64,000 nt of DNA from Agapanthus africanus (lineage: Eukaryota > Streptophyta > Magnoliopsida > Asparagales > Amaryllidaceae). The position numbers were made by a program, and so were the translations under genes. The notes beneath the pieces are model-generated. The model did no database searches. It had not been told where the DNA came from and saw only the letters and a list, made by a program, of their open reading frames with translations. The stretch covers positions 295,702,044 to 295,766,043 of the forward strand of contig CM057337.1 in NCBI GenBank assembly GCA_030015575.1. Direction: 5' to 3'. Below, piece after piece: positions 20,044 to 31,742 of the stretch (position 1 is the stretch's first letter; the number at the start of each line of letters is the position of its first letter).

Positions 20044-22226
20044 TGTAAGTCCACGTTGCGACCCCCGATTCTTACGGGGAGGCGGAAACGGTATAAAATC
20101 AAAATTTTAACGCAAGAGGCAACATGGACTAAGCTAGGTCGGGATCTTTACCTAAACTAAAACTAGCATACTAAGCTAAAGATATTTAGCTACTCGGATG
20201 AAGATGGTTATACCTAAACTTGAACTCCTTCTCTTCAAGCTCCGATGGTGGTTCGATGGCTCCTTCTCGTTGTCTCCGTACGCCGAAGATAGATCCACTT
20301 GAAAGCTCCAACCTTTAGCTCCTTCTTCGTTCTTTGAAGAAACTAGTTCACTTGGTTTGCTAAACCTAGTGAACTAGAATGAGTAGAGATGATTTAGAAT
20401 AGGATTTTATCTATGGTTCTTGATTCTCAACTCATGAGACAAGAGAACCATAGATCAAGAGAGGGAGCAAGAGGTTGAGGGTGAGAGCAAGAGGAGAGCT
20501 CAAGAACAAGAGAGAGAATGAGCAAGAAAGAATGAGCAACTCTTTTGTCTTTCACCCTCTCATAATCCAAAGTGATCATAACTCATCATATCAAAAAAGT
20601 CTTATGTGATGGTTAGAAGCAACCATAACCTTATCATGTCATGCACTCATTTTACTCAAATGAGCAAGCAAGAAAAAGTCTTTGGCATGAAATGATAACC
20701 ATGGTTATCATGATGGTCAACTAGTCAAGCCTAGTCAACCGGTCAACAAGTCAACAAAAGTCAACAAGTCAACAAAGTCAACAAGTCAACAAAAGTCAAC
20801 AAGTCAACAACCATATCACCATAATACTTAATTAATATAATAGTTAATCACATATCATATTCTCATTAGAGTTGAGCAAAAAGTCAAATAGTCAACGGTC
20901 AACTGTCAACAACCCTAATGAGAATCCGCAGCCTCTGCCTCCCTGTCAACTGTGCATACACACCCGCATCCGCGTTCTGAGGAACACGAATTCAAACTGG
21001 ATAAATCCAATCCCATAAGGTACACTAGGATCTGGCTTAAACCAAAGCCCGCTAGTGTAAACTGTCCGGACACTGTACGTGCACAAGTGCACGGATGTGA
21101 CCGAACCCTGTCGCAAAACCATGCGACCTGTCGCAATACCATGCGACCTCTACTCTTTTGCCTAAAGGCGAAAAGCTTTCTGTGTGGGACTCTAAAGACT
21201 CGACACTACGCTGGCAGTGGGTTTAACCACAGACCGCAAGCGGCACTAGCTGTGCGTAACGGTCCCCAGGTAATGCCGACAAGAAGACCGACGAGGCGAA
21301 ACCCATCTGAACTCCTACTGAGCCTGAGTGTGACATTCTCCGTACAGTCCGGTATGTTCGTCTGATACATCGCATGGCGGGCCTAGGGGGCGGTAAACGT
21401 CAGTCCCCCAATAGCGGTACAAGTCGTGCCGGAGTGAAGCCCAATACACCCTGAGATAACACTGGAAACCTACCAGTATATCTCGTTTGCCCTGGCCAGG
21501 GACTACTCGTGTAATGGCCCTCCTAGACACAGCGCGATGTCAACCCCCAATACCGGGAGAGACGAATCCTGTCTAACCGTCACTGCCTCCAAGTGCTTCG
21601 GGACTGCACCCAACCACCACCTGTTTGCACGACTCCTTTGAGCCGTGGTAGGGTAGTGATCAAAGTACAGTGGGAACACACCCGAGGCGAAGTGACAGTG
21701 TCAAGTCAGCGGACTAAGCTGTACTCATGTCACCTGGGAACTGATAACTGACGATAGGTATAATACCAACTAGTCAGTTCCCGACGAGTCCTGTCCAGTG
21801 TACCCGTAACCTAACGAGCACCCGCATACTATCTCAAGTACGACGTACTGACGGCTGTGGGACAGACCGTCTCCCACACTGGGATGAGAAGCGCATGCGC
21901 TGGTCTACTCCGGAGTATCGATGCCGTGTCTCGATAGTCCTGCGACCAGGGACCTGAATAAGGATGTGCTTATAGATTACTCAGCCCCCACTAGTGTGAC
22001 TGCCATCACAACGCTGGTAATCAAGCAAAGTTCCTAAGGGCTCCACTAATGCGTATAAGTGATATACTGAAATAAACACAAGTACACATTGAAGTAGAAA
22101 CAAACCAAGTAGCATACTACTATTTTGAGCAAGATTGTATATACAAGGTGAATATCCCAAGCATCCATTAAGTAATATACAAACTAGTATGATACAGTAA
22201 TGGCCTCTAGGGCATATACACTAACA
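20044..22226 (-). repeat. Element B 5' LTR (right)
   Basis: 2183 bp, one base longer than the left LTR and about 99% alike by eye. It repeats the palindrome at 20692-20711, the TTGAC array and the TATA-like motif. It is followed by the second CTCCC and the last 76 bp of LTR A. Confidence 0.95.
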
Positions 22227-23079
22227 CTCCCTATATACGTCCCAGCATCTACTACAATGTACATCCTATGTACAGTAATGGCCTCTAGGGCATACATATA
22301 ACTAACACGTATAGCACTACCGCAAATTTTCATGGAAACCGATATGTAGGATATGGATAGAGAAACCTATTCTAGGAACCTATGGATGTCATTAAAGGTT
22401 TAGTGTGACATGATTTGAAAGAAATGGTGTCTCGGATTGATACATATATAAGGATATGATAAGTGAACGTGAATCACGATATATAGATAGGTAGTGCACG
22501 AGAATAAGTATGAGATTTAGAGTAGCATGACATGAAATTTATAAGATAGGATATATATAGGTAAATGACTTTATGTGGGATATAATTGTGATGAAAAGAA
22601 TGAACAATGTGGTACGATGACTTGATTGATATAACGGTATACGGATGCAAGTCGATATGAGAGAATTGATACCTTTGCCGGTCCCCTGATATGAGATTGT
22701 TATGGATGCGACATGGGATATAAGTATATAGATATATATAATGTTGTGAATCATGAGTGATATGTCGTACGAGACGTTAGGTCCGTACCCTCAGTGTCAT
22801 ATAGGTTGATAGGATCCCTAATGGGTTAATGCCGCCGTATGATGATTTACCGTACGTGATGAGTTTTACGATGAGTGATCCATACCCTTGACTAGAGGAT
22901 GTCGTACTATGGATTATACCGTAAGTGATGTTGTGAGGCCGGATACCGATTGATAGATTCACCGACTCGGATATGTGATAGCGACGTATACCTTATAGCA
23001 TTTTACTGACGGTTTACTTTATGTTACGTTCATGTCATTCTCATTGCATTACATATACCTGTGCTAGTATACCTACACC

Positions 23080-23145
23080 ATTATCGATGATGCGTATGTT
23101 ACACTTACACAGATTGGCCGGCTCACACACTTCATCATCGATAAT
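23080..23145 (+). repeat. Conserved long-loop hairpin in gypsy LTR C
   Basis: ATTATCGATGATG (23080-23092) is perfectly complementary to CATCATCGATAAT (23133-23145) across a 40-base loop containing GCCGGCTCACACAC. E has the same arrangement at 40235-40300 with 11 pairs, and one T-A pair in C is a C-G pair in E. Confidence 0.7.
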
Positions 23146-23653
23146 TGCTATGCCACTCACAGTAGAATTGCTACATAATGCTATTATATTGCTATGCTCA
23201 CATTATGATGATATGCCCATGCTCACATCACTGTTCCATGTTGCATGATATACGGATATGCTTACATTCTATTATATGTCGCATACATCATGATTTACGA
23301 TTATACGCATTGAGATATGCTGTTTTCATGAGATTTCTGGATTTGGGAACCGTGGTTATGTTTCAAAAGAAAGTATGTATTATTTAAAAAAAAAACCGGT
23401 TTCTCTTGATATGATATTTCAGTGTGACCACCATGTGTTTTCTCGGTTCTGAGACGTGTGATATGTGAAACCCGATTCGTGGAGTTGAATGATCCATTTG
23501 CCGGTTCATGGTGGACCCGGTATGGTACCCTGGGGCGATAATGGATGGTTGTGGAGTAGACGATGAGCCTGGCAGAGAGACTACTACCTACAAGTGATTG
23601 GTTGGACATGGCGGTTATCCGGAGGATACCGACCGGAGTCAAAAGATGGATAT

Positions 23654-23734
23654 GGGCCGATTCGTACCGCCGGAGCCCGAGGGCCGATCCGGACAGACGG
23701 AGCCCGTGGGCCGATTCAGACTGTCGGAGCCTGA
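23654..23734 (+). repeat. Three tandem 27-bp repeats in gypsy LTR C
   Basis: Units at 23654, 23681 and 23708, each beginning GGGCCGAT and ending GGAGCCCG or GGAGCCTG plus one base. The middle bases differ. Confidence 0.8.
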
Positions 23735-23853
23735 TATATGAGGATTTACGTGTCGATGCTGGACATAGGTTTCATGATGTTTCGAGTGTCGATGTTGGAC
23801 ACTCAGGTTCCATGATTTGATGTGTCACTGATGAACATACGTTGATTTATATC

Positions 23854-25997
23854 TGTAAGTGCACGGCGGTGCCCCGGCCGTCAATCCGACGCCGGAATGC
23901 GGAAATGAAAAACTTTGCAAACTAGCAAACCGGCACTACCGCGCACTAAAACCCGGATCGGGCCATTAAACTAGTCCTAGCTAACTAGAGAAGGGGGTAG
24001 AGAGATATACCGAGCGATCCGTGTCCTTCGGTCTTCTCGTCGTCGTCCCGATCTCCCGCGGAATGTCCGGTCTCCACCTCCTCGCCGGAAGGGCACCACG
24101 TCGCCGGCTTCATTTACGGGCTCCCACCTCTGGTCCGAGGCAACTCGGGCACGAAGTTGGCGAGTCGACGTGCCCAAGGTTTGCTGTAGAATAGTATAGT
24201 GAGCGATGTCTCATTTGGGGTAGTGGATGTTGCCTTTTGGTGGAGGAATGATATATGCTAATGGAGATGGAACTTGTGGGATTTTATCAAACCAGAAAGA
24301 GTGCAAAAACCCCACAACCATTTTTGGACAGCCCCCCTCTAACTTGGCCGGCCATGCAATGTTAGAGAATGAGAGGGGAGAGAGAATCAAAGAGGTGAGT
24401 GAGTGAGCCCATAATGCAAGAGGGAAAGATCAAAAAATATCATGAAAAGAAAATGATCACAAACACAAACTCACACTCCATCAACTAATCAACAACAATG
24501 ATTACACAAGCAATCATGAACTTATAAAGTCAATGGGTCAAGGTCAAACAAGAGCCATCATGAAGCAAGGATATGCAAATAACACCCTCCACAAATGCTT
24601 ATTTGCACAAATGCCAATAAGCCCTCCTCCACCAATCTTCGGCCAATGAATGATACAAAGAAAAATGGCCGAAACAGAAAGCAAACTGGCAACTCCAAAA
24701 GACTGATTCCGTAATAAATTACAGGAAAACCCCGCTACTGTGCATACACATCCGCATCTGTATTCCGACCGAATACAAATGCAATGAGACAAAATCTTCA
24801 CTGTACAATACTAGGATCCGGCTTAAACCAAAGCCCGCTAGTATTAACCGTCCGATTTTGATCCGTGCAATACCGCACGTATCTGATCGAACCCTGCCAT
24901 ATCTCCATATGGCCTCTACAGCGTTTCGCCCGAAAACTTGAGCAACTGAATGTGGGGAACTCTAAAAACTCGTGAATACTATGGCTGTGGATTTAACCAC
25001 TAGCACGTCAGAGGTATTAGACATACGTGACGGGCCACCAGCTATTGACCGAAAGGGACGTCGATGAGCGAACTCATCCTGACACCCTACTGAGCTTGTC
25101 AGTGACAATATCCATACAGTCCGGTCCGTTCGTCTATGAGCATCGCATGGCGGGCCTAGGGGGTTGGTAAAAGTCAGACCACCAAAAGAGGTATAAGTCG
25201 TGTCGGAGATCAACCCAGAACACCCTGAGATACTACTGGAATACCTACCAGTAAATCTCCTGCCTTGGCCAAGGACTTTTCATGTTCTGGCTCTCCTAGA
25301 CACAGCGCGACCTCACCCCCAATACCGGGAGAAACGAACCCCTGAAGATCCGCTCACTGCCTCCATGTGGCTCGGGACTGTACCCAACTAAAACCTGTTT
25401 GCATGTCTCCTTTGAGCGTGGTAGGGTAGTAATCAAAGTACAGTAGGAACTCACACGAGACAAATGACGATCCCCAGGTCGATGAACTAAGCTGTACACA
25501 TGTCACCAGGGAACTGCTATCTGACATCAGGTATAATCCCAACTAGCATGTTCCCGGCGAGTCATGTCCGGTGTACTCATAACCCAATGAGCACCTGTAT
25601 ACATCTTAGGTGATCCAACTGACACCAGTGGCTTGTGAGACCGGCCACCGCCCCTCGTCGGGGCCTCGACTATATACACTAGTCTACTCTGGAGTATCGA
25701 TGCCCTGTCTCGAAACTCCCACGACTAGGGACCTTTTAAGGATGTGCTTATAGACCCCAGCTCCCATGTATATGATCGCCCTCATACTGCTGGTTGTCAA
25801 GCAATAATCCTAGGGGCTCTATCAACGTGCAATAGTGACCTGTAGGGTCACCTAAAGCAGTACACGATGATAAAGATAAACCAGATAGCATACTATCATC
25901 TTGAGTAAGACTGTCCTCCTGGGAAAGGTCCTCCCTCAATCATTGCAATCACGTGCCTATGATCCAATAATTGAATCTGAGGGCACTATCTCCAACA
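23854..25997 (-). repeat. Element D 3' LTR (left)
   Basis: 2144 bp. Its first 400 bp are specific to this family. From about 24830 on it resembles the LTRs of A and B, with ACTCTAAAAACTCG, CGTACAGTCCGG-like and TACCGGGAGA stretches. It has the hairpin GCCATAT-CTCC-ATATGGC (24896-24913) and the TATA-like motif near 25741-25755. Short frames within it are not genes. Confidence 0.93.
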
Positions 25998-28900
25998 ATC
26001 TCCCACTTGCACTCAAGGCTAATTATTGCGATGTCGCATACTCACAGCCCGTATGATACCGAACACCCAACTCCTCTACTAGTCAGTCTCACAAAGCTAG
26101 TTTGCGAAACTATTGCGTTCGAGGAATAGCCTCAGTGAGTGGATCCGCTGTGATGTTTCTTTCTATGTCTCTCTATATCTCAAGTTCGCGGAGAAAACCT
26201 ATCTCCCGAAATGAGCAATACCTGTCTTAGAATGTGTCTGGATGTCTGATGGGACCTAGCTCATAAATGAACTCCAAATCCAAACTTCTTAGACTGTATC
26301 GTCAACTGAACTTAATCAGTATCCTGCGCCATCCTTCCCTCAGTATGCACCTGGACCACCTGTCCAAAATACTGCCCCTCGTCAGAGGGAAAACTATAAC
26401 TCTGACAACCTCTCTGTCATCCAGGTCACCTTAGAAGCCTGGAATGATAACCGTCTCCTAAAAGTGGCTGTCGTTATCAAATCCCTAGAACATCCACTTA
26501 TGTTCTAAAACTGCTTCCGAATGTTTTTCCAGGATTGGATCAATGTCAACTTACTGCATCTAATGCAAAAACAACATTTGGTGTGGTACTTGACAACTCA
26601 TGATTGACTCAATTGCCTAAGCAAGAGATCTGCCAATCATGCACATCCCTCTTCCCTTTAGTCTGTAAGACACCTTTAGAGAGGATGACACCATCACCTG
26701 CAGGTATGCTACCATGCCAGGAGTCGTCTATTCTAAATACTCTTAGAATGCTGTCTAAGTACCCTGATTGGGAAACCACCCAAATCTAGATCTAAAACCA
26801 TAGATCCAGTAACCAGAATGTCTGATATAATATCCAAGTCCCTTTGTGGAGAAACCACTGTGTGATAACCAAAGTATAACCGATCGTAGGATAGGAATAT
26901 CACTTCCTATTCTGTGTATGTCATCCAAAATACCAGGACATCACACCCTACTACATTCTTAACAGATCCATCCCCTATTCTGATGAAGTCAAACCTATGA
27001 CTGTCACATCAGAAATAGATGATCTATCTCCGCTATATCTGCTTTAGTCTATAAATAGACATAAGCCACTTGTCCACCATGCTTCCGCTGCTCCCGCTGA
27101 CTACGACAACCCTCTGGCAGAGTCATATACACGTGCACTTCTAAAGCTAGTTTAGAACGGCGCTATACTCATCCTCCTGCCGGGTCTCACAGTCTGGAAT
27201 AACAGCAATGCTAAGTCTGGGTAAACAAGAACCTCCCTGTCACCCTCCTTGAGGCTACCGGATTACCTCTCGAGTGCCTGAGGTTACCCACCATATCTGC
27301 AGAGTGGCCAATGGAATGTCAAACCAGATTGAATTTTTAGGTGCTTATCAAATCTTCAGTAATCGTTTGCGGTTCTGGAATCACTTCCAGTTCTACCATA
27401 CTCCCACTTCTGTTTTCTGAAAAAATCCATTTTTATTAAAACTGCGGCGAGTCATGAACAATATCACTATTGATCTTCCAGATGGTAGAAAATCAACCCT
27501 CGTCATAGCCCGGGTCAACCCACAAATAGCCATTACAGAAACGTGCCTTGAGTCATCCAGTGTCTGGTTTTAAGCATAAACCGGACAACTCCCTGTACCT
27601 CAACATCGTTAAGATATGAACTGTTCTATATCCAATATAGAACCAGAGGCACTGATTTAATTGAACCAGATTCAAATCATGCAGCTGTCCCCAGTGCATG
27701 TCAACTAAAATGGAAGGAGGCCGATCAGCGTTACTCAACTTAGGAATGCTTACAATTATTAGTAACCTGAAAGAGAAGCAAGTTCTCTTAATCACTACTA
27801 TCAACTGAATACCATACTCAAGTATCTACATCTTCGATCAACTTGAAGAATCCCGATACTTGCAACAACTGGTTCTCTACTTTATTCAAATACCTATAAC
27901 TTCTCAAAATTCGGACCCTGTGTTTCCACGAAACACCTGTCTAAAACACTAGAGAAGTCATAAGTAAACCGAATATAGTACGAGGACCAACCCCTCTGTC
28001 CTGATGGACCCTGGACAACATACAATACTCTGTATAAGTCCTTTGAGTCTGATAACTCAATCCCTGTGTGTCCTAGGTTGAAAACTGTACTTATGGTTAT
28101 GAAGAATTACACCGCTGTTCAATGCTCCTTACCTAATCATCCACTGATATAGGTAAATGTCATAGACATAATATCAAAAAGGTATCTCACTCTATAAAAA
28201 TAGACGTACAGATATATCAATTTGAAATTGGTGCATAACAACGGATATTCAAAACCAAATATTTGCCGTCCGGCAAACAACCCAGGTGAGTTCCTCAAAT
28301 ATCACCGATTACAACGAATCCCGATATAATGAAGATGATCACCCAATTCCCAATAATTTACTCCCACTCATCATCTGTAAAACCATACAGATATGAGAAT
28401 CATACCTGGTAAATACATACCCTGGAGCAAGATCTGATTGGGAAATCAGTTTTCCTTTAACAGTACACAGTGAAACTGAAACATTGAAATGTTTCGATGG
28501 GGTATCCCGGTATTCATAGTAATGCCTCTTCCATTATCCAGATTCACAACTGTAACCGTTTAATTCTTTGCCATCTTTCCAAATCCCTTTATATGTCTTT
28601 AGTCATTACCTTCTGTACACCCTTTTAGGCCAAATGGTTTTCTTCCTTCCCTACCGTTCGGCACCAGCCTATGGTTTGGAAGAAGACTATCCAAGAAGCA
28701 TAATGGGTGTACTTTCCTAATCCTAGGAGCACTCGCAATGCGAGAGAAGGTGAAGATAAAAGACAACCGAATAAACCTTATTCCTATTTCTCCTGAACCA
28801 GAATCCATCCCCGAACTGGAACAAGTTCCTTTCGAGTTCGTATATAACCATACGATGGAGTATCCAATAAACTGTGGATCTTCGTAGTGATACGGAGCGT

Positions 28901-29420
28901 TCTGGAGAAGTACAAAGGTGATTTAGGATTGGCTAAGAAATACTTGGTTTGGTCGTGAATAGCAGTCGCAATTTACTTTGCCCTCTTACTAATCCTTTGC
29001 TTTGTCTTAACTTAATACCTTCTGCACACCATCGTTATGCTAATTGGTTTTCTTCATTCCCCACAGTTCGGCACCGGCCTAAGGTTTGGAAGAAGACTAT
29101 CCAATTTGCGTAATAGGTGTACTATCTCCTAAACCAAGGAGTACTCGCAACTTGAGAGAAGGCAAAAGGAAAAGACAACTGAATAGTCCTATTCGTTTTC
29201 TCCAGAACTGGAAACCATCCTCGAATAAATTCCTTCGAGTTCTCATCTAACCATACGATGGTTTTGTCCAATGGAAGTGGACGTTCGTAGTAATACGGGG
29301 TGTCCTGGAGAAAAGGGTAAAAGTAGGAGTGGCAATGAGGTATGCAACTCTGACAATCCAAAAGCTAGTGTTTAAAAAGGTTCGGTCAACTTGGTCACTG
29401 AGTCATAGTCTAGGGTCGGG
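25998..29420 (-). pseudogene. Element D degenerate pol/gag region
   Basis: Begins with the PPT (minus strand GTGCAAGTGGGAGAT, about 25998-26012). Patches resemble element B: the reverse transcriptase segment at about 27090-27125 (sense QPEG...GSSG), the linker near 27280-27420, integrase near 27900-28000 and protease near 28430. No frame is longer than about 85 codons and stops are everywhere. The gag position (about 28600-29320) is taken by two copies of a 310-bp segment I do not recognise. Confidence 0.75.
28606..29318 (-). repeat. Two direct copies of a segment of about 310 bp in element D
   Basis: Copy 1 (28606-28918) and copy 2 (29013-29318) share ACCTTCTG-ACACC, GTTCGGCACC, GGTTTGGAAGAAGACTATCC, ACCATACGATGG and TTCGTAGT-ATACGG in the same order. 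They differ at many sites, so the duplication is old. It occupies the place of gag in B, but no zinc knuckle or other gag motif is visible. Confidence 0.75.
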
Positions 29421-29733
29421 TCAATGGTCGCTGCCAAAGAGAGAGAGAAAAGAAACACTCAGCGTGCACTCTAACCTAGATCAGAATGGTTACCAATTTA
29501 TCTAATCTGGAAACCTCCCACTGTACCGTCAAATTCTCCTCCAAACCTGAAAGAAGAATTAGTCGGGATCACCCGAGGAGTAAACCAACTCATCAGTGGG
29601 AATTAGGATCCAACTATCATCGCATGATAACGTGACGGAATCCGCTCACGCTATCACACTCCAGAAGGTATGTGCATATCTGGCAAGTTTCAGTTTCTTT
29701 AGAAACTCCCGATGTGGATTTTTGCCCCATGCT

Positions 29734-29942
29734 CTTATGACATTGACTTTGGCCAACAAATCATAAGTCACATGTTAAGTTCTACCCGTCATTCTCCAGG
29801 TTAATTTTAGCCCACCCGCACAAGCCCTTGACTTTGGCCAACAAGGCTATACGACTGCCCCAAACCAACGCATCTATCTATGCCGCATATAAATACCCAA
29901 CAGCTACCAAACATTGTGCCTTGACTTTGGCCAACAAACACA
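29734..29942 (-). ncRNA. Triple stem-loop module of element D leader (core TTTG)
   Basis: Stems CTTATGA/TCATAAG (29734-29740, 29761-29767), AGCC/GGCT (29823-29826, 29845-29848) and TGTG/CACA (29915-29918, 29939-29942). Every loop has TTGACTTTGGCCAACAA. The core equals that of B although the LTRs of B and D are of different families. Confidence 0.75.
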
Positions 29943-30080
29943 GCTTGAATACTATTGACTACCCATATGAAACGACGGAGGGCTACGAATGGTTTCTGGC
30001 GAAAACCTTTAACGTAATGAACTTAATATCGTTGAAGGAACCGGATAGCTTTTAAAAATATAGTGGCGAAAACCATTGCT

Positions 30081-30310
30081 AAAGAGGTCACTCCCGGTGA
30101 AAGGATCTCGGCTCTTTCCCCGTAGAATGAGGTGCAGGATATTCCAACTGAATATCACGATGCAAAGCAAAAGTAAACGACTATAGTGAAGTTATTGCCC
30201 TGACGCAAACTTCTGTCCAAGGGGTCACTCCCGGTGAAGGGATCTCGGCCCTTGCCTCGTCGACTGAGGAGCTGGATATTCATAACCGAATACCACTGTG
30301 CAAAACAAAA
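30081..30310 (-). repeat. Two direct repeats in element D leader
   Basis: Copies begin AGAGGTCACTCCCGGTGAA (30081) and at 30221 with GGGGTCACTCCCGGTGAA. They contain GATATTC-CAACT-GAATATC and GATATTC-ATAACC-GAATACC hairpins, whereas A has GATATAT/ATATATC at the same point. Confidence 0.7.
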
Positions 30311-30665
30311 GAGAACGCCCTTGCAATAACAGTCTTTTTTTTTGAAAAAGGTTCCAACAACATCAGAATAGGTTTGTTTAACTTGCATTGATCCGAATCA
30401 ACGCAGTCCCATCAATTGATCACACCACAAAGAACGAAATATAATGATGTACGTATAGGCCATCCGCATTCGCCACTGGGTCCCGTCATTACCCGTTAGG
30501 TTAGCTAACTAACGACAGAGCGGGGACTGGACTAGCGCGGATGCAAAACATATACAACATCTACTAGTATATATATCAATATATAATATTTCGCTCAAGG
30601 CGTGATAAAATGCAACATCACAGAAATGTACAGCATCACAGAACAATACAGATATCTGGGATCCC

Positions 30666-30695
30666 CGGGTTTCACAGAGCCGCTACTGAAACCCG
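30666..30695 (-). ncRNA. GAGCC-loop hairpin of leader D
   Basis: CGGGTTTCA (30666-30674) pairs perfectly with TGAAACCCG (30687-30695); the loop CAGAGCCGCTAC contains GAGCC. The stem is unrelated to those of A and B. Confidence 0.7.
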
Positions 30696-31458
30696 ACGTT
30701 CCCCTGGTCATGTGGATAGCCTGTGCAATGAAATCCTAGACCCCTACGGGCGCGACAAGTCACCCGCCAAAACCTGAAGCGAGGCAGTCTCCTTCAGCAC
30801 CGTGAATGGACCACCCAGCACTTCATGGAATCCGGTAACTTGGGCACCCCTCCTGGGTCAACCTGTACCCCCTACGAGTGCGGCGAATAGCCCGCCAATT
30901 CTAAAGTAAAGCCCCCTCCGTCTCAATGCCATGAGATGCGGGCTCGTTGCCCTCTAGAAACCGGCTATCCATGCACCCCTCCACGGGGTAATCCTACTAC
31001 AGAAAGTAAAATATACATACAACAGGTACATCGACCTCGACCTGGTCGTGCCCCAAAAGAATAATATACAAACGGGCAGTGACGGCAGTCCACATGTCGG
31101 ACGCTCGCCCCGCAATATCAAATGTACATAGTACAACCAAAAACTGTACTAGCATTGCATCCAGGCTATCTCCCACGACCAATCCGCAACATCACAGCAC
31201 AATCATAGAACATCAACGTGAATGTCACGTTCGCAAATCCGTCTAACCGGGCTATAGAAGTTAGACAGGATTTACTGATCAAGTGACATTCACGGTCACA
31301 GATATAATGTAAATACTGTGTACTAATGTGTTTAAAATATCCGATCGATCAAATTTTACCAAATGGGCCCCAAGCATTACTGTAGCACTTAAAAAATTCT
31401 GGGCCCAAAAATAATATTCCAAAACCCCTATTTTCTACCCAGAAGCCCACCTAAGAGA

Positions 31459-31553
31459 TTTGATGCACTGATCACTCCTTACTGCCGCGGAACCGCGGCC
31501 CCATGTGGGTTTTTACCGCGGTTCCGCGCTCCACTTAAGTAATCAATGCATCG
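31459..31553. repeat. GC-rich inverted repeat near PBS of element D
   Basis: TGCCGCGGAACCGCGGCC (31483-31500) and ACCGCGGTTCCGCGCT (31515-31530) form the inner arms. Outside them GATGCACTGATCACT (from about 31462) and AGTAATCAATGCATC (to about 31552) are also largely complementary, so the whole could fold as one long stem. Confidence 0.7.
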
Positions 31554-31728
31554 AATTTCTCCAGAATGCTTAGAATTTCCTGTACATCATTCTGCAACAT
31601 ACTGAAAAATTTTTGGAGCCCAAAAAATTTTAACAGAGAACTGATGCATGAGAAAAACGCGGTTTTGGAATTTTTGCTCGATCGAAATTTTAAACACGTT
31701 AGACAAAACTAGACTAGGTTAATGGCGA

Positions 31729-31741
31729 GGCTCTGATACCA
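31729..31741 (-). promoter_or_regulatory. Primer binding site of element D (initiator tRNA-Met)
   Basis: Minus strand TGGTATCAGAGCC, one base inside the 5' LTR that starts at 31743. Confidence 0.92.
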
Positions 31742-31742
31742 C

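Larger units (their letters stand above)
11722..22226 (-). mobile_element. Element B: near-intact Ty1/copia retrotransposon
   Basis: Complete 10.5-kb element inside the 5' LTR of A. LTRs are 2182 bp (11722-13903) and 2183 bp (20044-22226), both starting TGTAAG and ending CTAACA, with CTCCC duplicated on either side (11717-11721, 22227-22231). By eye the LTRs differ at roughly 20 places, about 1%, so it is the youngest insertion with two LTRs in view. It has a PPT, one Gag-Pol frame with two lesions, a 2.1-kb structured leader and a PBS for initiator tRNA-Met. Confidence 0.96.
1429..22307 (-). mobile_element. Element A: Ty1/copia LTR retrotransposon, decayed, interrupted by element B
   Basis: Two 2213-bp LTRs (1429-3641; 9585-11721 joined to 22232-22307) enclose a 5.9-kb internal region. 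The LTRs begin TGTAGG and end CTAACA, and the 5-bp duplication CGTAT flanks the element. A PBS for initiator tRNA-Met lies at the right LTR and a polypurine tract at the left LTR, so the element reads on the minus strand. The internal region holds pol remnants (about 3656-6400) and a leader of about 3.1 kb. The N-terminal gag part found in element B is missing. Sampled by eye, the two LTRs differ at about 3% of positions. Pol wording and the long leader suggest the Angela/BARE-like branch of copia; that placement is inference. Confidence 0.93.
22313..23853 (+). mobile_element. Element C: gypsy-type LTR, middle segment
   Basis: Continues the LTR from 1428, as shown by comparison with E: TGGCGTAT|AGCAC across the A insertion matches uninterrupted TGGCGTATAGCAC at 39121-39133. 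It contains a 13-bp perfect inverted repeat (23080-23145), three 27-bp tandem repeats (23654-23734) and TGTCGATG-TGGACA motifs near 23750-23800. It ends at ATATC (23849-23853), the target duplication of D. I see no gene here. Confidence 0.75.
29425..31728 (-). other. Element D untranslated leader
   Basis: About 2.3 kb with the same modules as A: triple stem-loop (29734-29942), GGAGGGCTACG stretch with GGTTT/AAACC hairpin, two direct repeats (30081-30310), CGTTAG/CTAACG hairpin (about 30494-30515), GAGCC-loop hairpin (30666-30695) and GC-rich inverted repeat (31483-31530). No coding frame. Confidence 0.75.
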
